This document shows, in pieces, positions 56,564 through 64,000 of a stretch of 64,000 bases of DNA. Location: positions 130,574,171 to 130,638,170 of the forward strand of contig JAQMRL010000002.1 of assembly GCA_035578175.1 (NCBI GenBank). Reading direction: 5' to 3'. The position numbers were made by a program, and so were the translations under genes. The notes under the pieces are model-generated. The model made no database searches, was not told the DNA's origin, and was given only the letters and a program-made list of their open reading frames with translations. How positions within the stretch are numbered: the stretch's first letter is position 1; each line of letters begins with the position of its first letter. Source of the DNA: Catonia carolina. Lineage: Eukaryota; Arthropoda; Insecta; Hemiptera; Achilidae.

Positions 56564-57472
56564 CGAGGTGTGGCTATTAAAATTTTATTTTAATTTTATA
56601 CATAATCACTTATTATCACCTTCAATATACACTCCTTCTCTATCCCTGCAACGCTCCATGCAAATTTTCCATTGTTGGAAACAGTGCTGGAAGTCTTCTT
56701 CTGTCAGCTCCTTCAAGACACGTCCCGCTTTCTCTTTTACAGCTTCTTCAGACTCAAATCTTGTCCCTTTTAATGCAGATTTCACCTTACGGAGCAGGTA
56801 GAAGATTATAACATGTAATGAAACGTGGTTTTTTACTTATGATCCGGAAACAAAGCCAATCAATGCACTGGAAGAGCCGAAATTCACCGAGAGCCAAAAA
56901 AGCTCCAATGACCAAGTCAAAATTTAAAGCAATGATGATGATTGTTTTTTGTGATATCCATGGGATTGTGTACCTTCACTGGGTTCCTGAAGGTCAAACA
57001 ATTAATCAATATTACTACCTTGAGATACTTTCTAAACTACGTCAAAGAGTAAGGAAAAACGCCCCGAAATTTGGAAGGACAAATCATGGGATCTCCACCA
57101 AGACAATGCGCCAACTCATTTCGCATTATCTGTCAAGAGGTTCCTAGCCAAGTACAGCATCTGAGTGTTAGAACATCCAGTATATTCACCAGATCTTGCA
57201 CCGTGTGACTTCTACCTGTTCCCTAAGGGAAAATCTGCATTAAAAGGGACAAGATTTGAGTCTGTGGAAGCTGTAAAAGAGAAAGCGGCACGTGTCCTGA
57301 AGGAGCTGACAGAAGATGACTTCCAGCACTGTTTCCAACAATGGAAAATTCGCATGGAGCGTTGTAGGGATAGAGAAGGAGTGTATATTGAAGATGACAA
57401 TAAGTGATTATATACAAAATCAAAATAAAATTTTTTACGACGTCAGTCTCGTTATTTAATAACCAGACCTCG
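56564..57472 (+). mobile_element. fold-back mariner derivative, copy 2
   Basis: TA-flanked (56562-56563 and 57473-57474). The right arm encodes LFPKGKSALKGTRFESVEA to EGVYIEDDNK, stop. The left arm (to ~56809) is its reverse complement and replaces the true 5' end. The middle (~56815-57150) encodes DIHGIVYLHWVPEGQTINQ with frameshifts. The arm-to-middle junction (AGGTAGAAG followed by ATWATAAC) is the same as in copy 1. Confidence 0.9.
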
Positions 57473-57794
57473 TATGACATGTTGACATTACCAGTTGCTT
57501 TCAGCATTCACACAGCATAAACGTAAAATATTTCACATCACACACGAAAATAAGATTTGCATACAAAAAAAATTATTTTCTAGATATCGCGGTCTACCAG
57601 TTGGTGACTACTGGTGTAGCGTATACAGGTAGTAGATACATTATATGGCAACTTTACCACGGTAAAATCCACCGTTACATACAGTTGTCATTAATGATCA
57701 AGCTCCTGAAATGAATTTAATAATTTCCTGAAATCCTCGTATTATTTAAAACCACATATAAAATATTTAATGAATGAATATCGTTTGGAAGAAG

Positions 57795-58562
57795 TAAAAC
57801 AAAAAGAATCTGGTATGAAACACTCACACAATTTTTTCTTGCCAATGCAAATAATAAACAGTATAACCTATGTTTAATCATGAGTAAACAATGTAAAATG
57901 AAAATCAACCTCTTTTCGACTTACGGAAAATCAGTAATTGCCTCTAAACTAGGCTATGTAGAGAAAATGATTAAAATAAAAGTTGTAGGTTTTTCCTACA
58001 ATAACTAATTCTAAATAAATAATAACTAAATGGGTAATTTCCCATAACTTTAACATATCTATACTTTTGCCCTAGATTGCATTACCGCAATTTAAAAAAA
58101 ACCATTTTTTTTCTGCGGGAGCACAGCCTCCCCAAGCAGATTTTTTCAGCAGACATGGCGATTATCCTATTATGTAGAGCATAAAAAATGTAGCAAATTA
58201 GGTGATTTAAAAAAATCGTATGAGCCGATTTTGAAAAAATCGCATGAAAAATCAAATGAATATACTACTACTTCCAATTGACTGATTTTGATGAAAATGT
58301 TCGTATCGGATCCTTTTATGATATTTAACGTAAGTTCTAAGTTTCAACTTTGTACAATATTCCGTTCTTGAGATATTTTGTTTTACACACTCTCTCTCAC
58401 ACACACCCACACTCACCAATTGCTAAAAAAACATGTTTTTTGGGTTGGTTTAAGGGGCCTGGAAACGTGCATAAAAATATCCGGTGGAAATTCGATTTCA
58501 AAAATGAACATGAAAACAATACTTTCCTTCCTTATATATTCATATAGGATAAGAGAAAGTAA
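57795..58562 (+). repeat. repeat family X, longest copy
   Basis: From CTGGTATGAAACACTCACAC to CTTCCTTATATATTCATATA with GGATAAGAGAAAGTA. No ORF of note. It has the hairpin-forming GTGTGAAACACTCACA-like start. Confidence 0.8.
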
Positions 58563-59302
58563 AAAAATCAAAGAATTCATCTGATTTACTGTCCGGTATA
58601 ATTAATGTTGAACAACTGATAATGTGGAAGTGTATTGTAAAATAGCGGGTAATTGTTAACTACTGCGGAACAGTTGCACGTCTACGGTCACTTATCTGAT
58701 ACCGGTACATTCATTTGCTTTTTAGTGTAATTAAACCAATACAAAACTTTTTACTGTTGTTATGTTTTAGTAAGTCTACATCAGTTCAACGGCTACAGTA
58801 ATACTAGTCACGTTCAGATCCGTTAATGATTCATGCGTGACAATGGGAAAATGGGAAACCTTACGAAGAGTTTTCAATCAGTTCAGTATGCCATTTAGAA
58901 AGAGTTTATATATTTTTAGGATAACACTACAAACCTGAATTTACTATAATAAATACTAATTATTTTCCCATAACATTTTAGAACAATAATTTTGTTTTCT
59001 TCAATCTAGTAAATAGAATTTGGAAGATTTTAGCCGATTCTAGAAAAAATGATGCTATTTTAAAAAAATCGTGGGAGCTGTAAAGAAAATTCTTTGTTAT
59101 AAAATAATATATTATTATTATTATTATTATAAAGTATTATTTAATAAATTTGTTATACTGTTCGGAAAATCTGATGACAATAATATTACTAAAAAGTTTT
59201 CCTTTTTGTAGTAAGATTATTGTTATCAAAAAAAGAAAAAAATGAAAAGAAAATGAAAGAAAAACGTTTTTAGTAAGATTATTATCAGATCTTTTAAAAA
59301 TA
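58563..59302. other. no recognised feature
   Basis: AT-rich, with an (ATT)n run at ~59105-59130. Confidence 0.4.
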
Positions 59303-59605
59303 TTTACTTTCTCTTGCCCTACATGAATATATAAGGAAGGAACGTATTGTTTTCAAATCGATTTTTCGAAATTGAGTTTTCACCAGAAATACACATTTTT
59401 AAGCCCCCTGAACAAAAAAACGTGTTTTTAGCGATTGTCTATAAGTGTGTGAATAAAATATCTCATGAACAGATTATTATACCCTATACAAAGGTGAAAC
59501 TTGAAGCTTAAGTTAGGTACTACTACTAAAGAACCCAAATCGAACATTTTTTTATTAAAAACAGTCAACCAAAAATAGTTTATCCATGCAATTTTTTATT
59601 TCTTA
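59303..59605 (-). repeat. repeat family X, inverted partial copy
   Basis: TACTTTCTCTTGCCCTACAT then GAATATATAAGGAAGGAACG; the interior is GATTTTTCGAAATTGAGTT. It is the reverse of the copy at 57.8-58.6 kb, with which it forms a loose inverted pair. Confidence 0.75.
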
Positions 59606-60305
59606 CGATTACTCGTTCTTCCCCTCCAGGACGTGCTTCTAATTAAACAATGGCGTGAGGTTGCCGTAAAAATAATTTCACAGTTTTTTTCAAAACTACT
59701 GTAAATAATGAAAAAGTTGCTGTATAAATAATTATTACTACACAATATTAAAGGCCAAGCCAATTGCTGTGAGCGCTGGTCTACGCATGCGCATACGTGA
59801 CTTCGGCCCTGCATACCCCTCCGACCTAAAGTTAGATGTACAGTCAGTGTTGTTGAAAATTGATAACACCCATTGTATTTTGTATGTATACTGTTCCATT
59901 GTTGATTACATAAGCTTCACTATTGCAGTACATACAAGACTATACTAATGTAGACGCACGTTTTTCCCAGCGCTATCCTTACGAAAATTAGGCTATACAT
60001 TTTCTTCCGTTGTAATTTCTGTATTTTTATTTCTACATAGGTGTACTAACAGTCAAAAAACTATAGGCCTAATCATTTTTACTACTTTTAAATTTCAAAA
60101 GTATTACTCTGCATGTTATTCGGAATTTCGAGAATCAGAATCGGGTCCGCCCCCATAAAGATTTACCCCCGAAATCGGGCCGCCCCCGAAGATATTTCGG
60201 TTTAGAAAGGTTTTACTGTACTTCACATGGTTTTTTTTTATTTTGACAGCTTGAAAAAGCAACCGTGAATAATCAAGACATAACAGCTCAATCTTATTTT
60301 TAATC

Positions 60306-61362
60306 GCTAATGTGTGTACGTTACAATCTGTTCAATTTAAGGGAAGCACTATACCTCCTATCTTTCCCATGTTAAATTGACTGTTTTTAGGTAGCTATAA
60401 GTTTCTAAGAAACCGTTAGAGTTTGGGCTTTCATTTTTTGTGCCTTTTCTATGACACCTTTTTAAGCTCTGGTACTGGAATTATTAATATTAAGCTAGCG
60501 ATACTATTTTGAGAAATTATTTTTTGAAAAATGCAAAAACAATATAATATTTTTGTAGGATTTTTTTTATTTATTTCAAACGTAGTAATAATACTGCAAT
60601 GATTCTAGTACCATATGCACAATTATAATAGAAAACATGCTCAAAAAATTTCAACCTTCTAAGTCAAACAGTTGTTGAGAAAATTGTACTTTCATGGAAA
60701 AAATGAATTTGCGAGAAATGAGCTGTAAAGTTAATTATTCTAAAATCGGCCTGCACCATAGTATTGATCCTCACCAGAGTTTTATTTTTCCTTAAATAAT
60801 TTCCTCTTTCTTTTCTCTTGTCTTGCTTCTTGTGACACACTTTCCATTGCCTTCTTAGCTTTCTGTATTCTTTGAATATCGCAACTATTAATTATTTCCA
60901 CAGATTAACTCAATTAAAAGAAACTCTGGCCATGACATTACTCAACAAAAATCAACTTAACTTCCGTAATTTTTATCGTACTGTTATAATTTTTATATGT
61001 AATTACACAAAAATGATCCAGAAGGCAATAGCGCCAAAATTTCAAAATTGGTTTTTTTCGATTTTCAATATATCTCTCCTTAAGAACAATAAGCTACCCT
61101 ATGACCCGATGAGATGATGGTAATGTGTATGACGTGTAAATGAGGTGTAGTTTTATGTAGATCCAGGCTGAAAATTCCTGAGACATTATAGTTAATTGAA
61201 CCCCAACAATCAAAGTATACCAGTAACCACTTTCTGGTATCAAATCCGTATAAATTAACCATTCCTTTACTAGGATTTGAACCAGGAACCTTCGTCTCCA
61301 AAAATCAGCTGTTCAATATTTGACTCGCGACGACTTAACCTCTAACCCAACCCGGTGGGTCA
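60306..61362 (-). mobile_element. SINE family C (C9), split by a TTAA element
   Basis: The SINE end (60306-60336, TAATGTGTGTACGTTACAATC) and the rest (61084-61362, GAACAATAAGCTACCCTATG to CCAACCCGGTGGGT) are contiguous in other C copies. The insertion is at 60337-61083. Confidence 0.85.
60337..61083. mobile_element. TTAA-flanked DNA element inside SINE C9
   Basis: TTAA at 60337-60340 and 61080-61083, with ends TTAAGGGAAGCACTATACC and TATATCTCTCCTTAA. 747 bp. Only loosely similar to the MITEs at 17.6 and 52.2 kb, so a distant or separate family. No convincing ORF. Confidence 0.78.
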
Positions 61363-62462
61363 AGCTGAATCTTAAAATAATTTTTAAGTAATTAGGTTAC
61401 ATTCATATTAAGTTTAATAATGATATTCAATTAATTTTTCCTTCCAGTATTTACTGATATTTAAAAAGAATAATGATATTTTTAGTTAACGGTGGGTTTT
61501 AACTATCCAACACAAAAATAACTTACTAGTCTTAGGATATTTAATCATTTTCACTTTATAATATACTGGAAAGTGTTTCGCAATAGAGGAACATCTACAT
61601 TTTTATTATTATTGTTATTTGTTTCTCCGGAAACACACAAGAGTTACTGCCACAGATCGTTGCTCTTCTGGGCAATAAACACTGACTGTGTAAGGCCTAA
61701 CACTGTACTTGCTGGATCATCTTCTATCCCTTCTTCTGTGGGTAACTAATATTTCTATAATACTCATTACAGAATGTACTATTAACAGTATGCATGTAAA
61801 TAAACATATATTATTCCCCTCCATATGTTTTTTCTTTTGCTTATATCTTGTGACTTTTTTAATTGATCCCCTCACTGATTTACCTAAAAAGTACGGAATT
61901 CAAGCTACAAATTAGCTGAAAAATCTGAAAAATGAAGAACTGAACTTTTAATTAAGTTATTTCCCCGTGGTTTTTAATTTTTGCAGCCTCTTTTGTTCAG
62001 TTGACAGCGTAATCGATTAGTCGTTGTTTAATCGCCCATAAGTTAAACGTAGCGTATAAATTTACTGGCTCTTATAAAATTTTCTTTCAAAACTTTATTC
62101 TAAGAATTAATGGACCAATAATATGATTCAGGGGAAAAATAAACTTCTTCTCGCCATGTTAATATTTTGTGTTTAAACACTTTTAGTTTTTTTAAAACTA
62201 TAACGTTTAACATCCAATCAGTCTTTCTGCAGAGTAGATCTAATTATAAAATAAGGGAAATATTTTAAAAATCGAATTGATTTTTTAATGAACAAGAAAG
62301 CGTAAAACCCTCAAACAATGGACCATTGTGTTTTTGATACGTAAAATATTAACATATTTTTAATAGTATAGAAACTTGTACGTCTGATTTTATGGTAATT
62401 TACGCGGAAGAAATCAAAGAGACTAAAGTAAGGAGATAATAATCATAAATGTATTTTAAAAG
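61363..62462. other. no recognised feature
   Basis: AT-rich. Nothing I can support on either strand. Confidence 0.4.
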
Positions 62463-62962
62463 TCTGGTGTGAAACACTCACATGTCTTTCTCTTACCAAA
62501 GTAAGTAATAAAAATAAAACCTATGTTTCGTCACGAGTAGCCCTTTTTACAATGTAAAATACAAATTTAACCAATTTTAATTATGAGTGAATGCCACAAA
62601 ATGAAAATCAACCTTTTTCGATCTAAAGTACTACAGGAAATCACTAATTGACGCTAAACTAGGCTCTGTAGAAGAAAATTCTTAAATAAAAGTTGTAGAT
62701 TTTATATTTTCTGTAACTTTTATTATATACATTTTTTCGTAAAATGCGTACTGATTAATATTTTAAAAATCCCATATTTTTGTCGGTTTTGATGAGCAGA
62801 ATAAAGAAAGTCACTAATTGACGCTAAACTAAGCGTTGCAGAAAAAATGTTTGAAATAAAAGTCGTAAGATTTTTAATATTTTACATTTATATTTATATA
62901 AACTTTTACCCTAAAACAATACTTTCCTTCCTTATATGTTCATATAGGGCAAGAGAAAGTAG
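62463..62962 (+). repeat. repeat family X, copy
   Basis: From CTGGTGTGAAACACTCACAT to CCTTCCTTATATGTTCATAT with GGGCAAGAGAAAGTA. A CACTAATTGACGCTAAACTA block occurs twice, about 170 bp apart. Confidence 0.78.
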
Positions 62963-63422
62963 AATAACCATGGTATTCTTCTGTAAATCATTTGATTTCC
63001 ATGTTCAGTATGTTAATTATTAATTTTGATAAAGAAATGCATAATACAGGAAATTGTATCATTAAGACAGTATGATTAGTTTTACTGGACAACTATGAAA
63101 AATTAAAGCCGTTTCATTAGAAAGAAGGGAATAAAAATGTTTTCAAATATTAAAAATTGGTAAATATTTATTGTTATTATTTATTATTAGTTCTATAATG
63201 ACAAAAGACTAGTCTTTCTCAATAGCCAACATTTTTATGGTCAATTTTACGATTTACCAGTCAATTTAACCGACTGTTTATAAAAATTATTTGCTTGTGA
63301 ATCAATATAGAATCATCAATAGTGCTTGATAATGCAAAGGGTGAAAGCTACAAAAACATTTAATTTTAATTTCAAATTTTTTTCAGTTTTCATTTATTTA
63401 TTTTTTTTAGTTTATTTAAATT

Positions 63423-63575
63423 TGAGTGAAAAGATCGATTATTATCGACTATGATGGGTAATGAAACAGTGGGTTTTTAACCAGTGAAAATTTCTAGACC
63501 CCAGCCGGGAATCGAACCCGGGACCTCCGCGTTGTAGGCTAGCGCGCTACTACTCCGCTACGGAGGCGGGCTAAT
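63423..63575 (-). mobile_element. tRNA-derived SINE, family D (D7), best-preserved head
   Basis: On the minus strand: GCCCGCCTCCGTAGCGGAGT, ACGCGGAGGTCCCGGGTTCG and ATTCCCGGCTGGGGTCTAG. The head is tRNA-like, but the family repeats elsewhere with a SINE body, so I do not call a tRNA gene. Confidence 0.8.
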
Positions 63576-64000
63576 TTCAAATTTACAGCAACTAGAATAA
63601 AAACTAAACTAAAACTAAAAAGAACACTACAAACTAACAACTGTTTTTAGCTATGTTGTCCAACTCCTGTGATTATACAGTCGTTCACAAGCGCTACAAT
63701 AGGATCCATTTATATAAAGACTTTGTATTACATTTGTTCGAACCCAATCCCAATTAGCTGTGCCTGAATTATTACCCTCCCCCACCGTAAGACTCATTTA
63801 ATATACTGTAACATCAGGTTAGAAAAGGTTAAAATAAAATAATTAGGTGAGACCTGGTATTGTATGAAAAGAGTGTATTGTTATGTCACTAGCATTGCTC
63901 CCTGCGAAGAGGTACAGTGTTAGTGAATCATTTAGAATAATGGGCTTATTTTGTCATTTCTTGTAGCCTATTATTTTGTAATTGAGTTTTATACAATTTA

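Noticed and set aside
56568..56801. 77-residue open frame (plus) near the mariner left end
   Set aside because: It is the antisense of the inverted transposase 3' arm, not a gene.
63485..63575. tRNA-like sequence with good A and B boxes (minus)
   Set aside because: The head recurs at 15.0, 41.5, 42.1, 42.4 and 47.9 kb followed by a common body, so it is a SINE head. I could not fold a full cloverleaf with confidence.
1..64000. CRISPR arrays, bacterial operons, prophage
   Set aside because: Not expected and not seen; split genes with GT-AG introns and SINEs show a eukaryotic nuclear genome.

Overview
This is an animal nuclear DNA window, AT-rich, with split genes, GT-AG introns and a dense load of transposable elements. 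The transposon families (mariner, DUF4817-type Tc1/mariner, Tigger/pogo-like, piggyBac-type TTAA MITEs, non-LTR retrotransposon tails, tRNA-derived SINEs) suggest an insect, plausibly hemipteran; that placement is inference.

The main gene is on the minus strand. Eighteen exons between 53449 and 10655 join in frame into 1046 residues plus a stop. They encode a PHLPP-type leucine-rich-repeat protein phosphatase: about 20 LRRs (residues ~1-505), a PP2C-like domain (~544-770) and a low-complexity tail ending in TTEL, a class I PDZ-ligand pattern. The first exon found starts with an acceptor in phase 0, so the true 5' end (start codon, and a PH domain if present) is not recognised and probably lies beyond 53.5 kb or outside the window.

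On the plus strand at the left edge, a 16-nt coding first exon (539-554) and a terminal exon (2042-2508) join in phase to give a 160-residue multi-pass membrane protein that I cannot name. The two genes are convergent. A third possible coding piece is a 66-codon ATG-initiated open stretch at 39509-39706 (minus) inside PHLPP intron 3, with a splice donor in a phase compatible with PHLPP exon 4.

Most of the rest is repeats. The left 10 kb holds the small gene, a LINE fragment with a SINE in it, a TIR element, a Tigger-like element, an internally deleted DUF4817-type element and a reverse-transcriptase relic. The PHLPP introns (10.9-53 kb) carry RT relics, a fold-back mariner derivative, TTAA MITEs, a long GAA/GGA microsatellite, nested insertions around 33-35 kb and a SINE cluster at 36-51 kb. 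The right 10 kb has no recognised gene; it holds a second fold-back mariner, an unclassified ~1 kb repeat family and a TTAA element inserted in a SINE.

I see no new enzymatic or defence system. The observations most worth following are the two copies of a mariner derivative whose termini both come from the transposase 3' end, the SINEs that exchange tRNA-like heads and 3' tails, and the unusual metal-site residues in the phosphatase domain.
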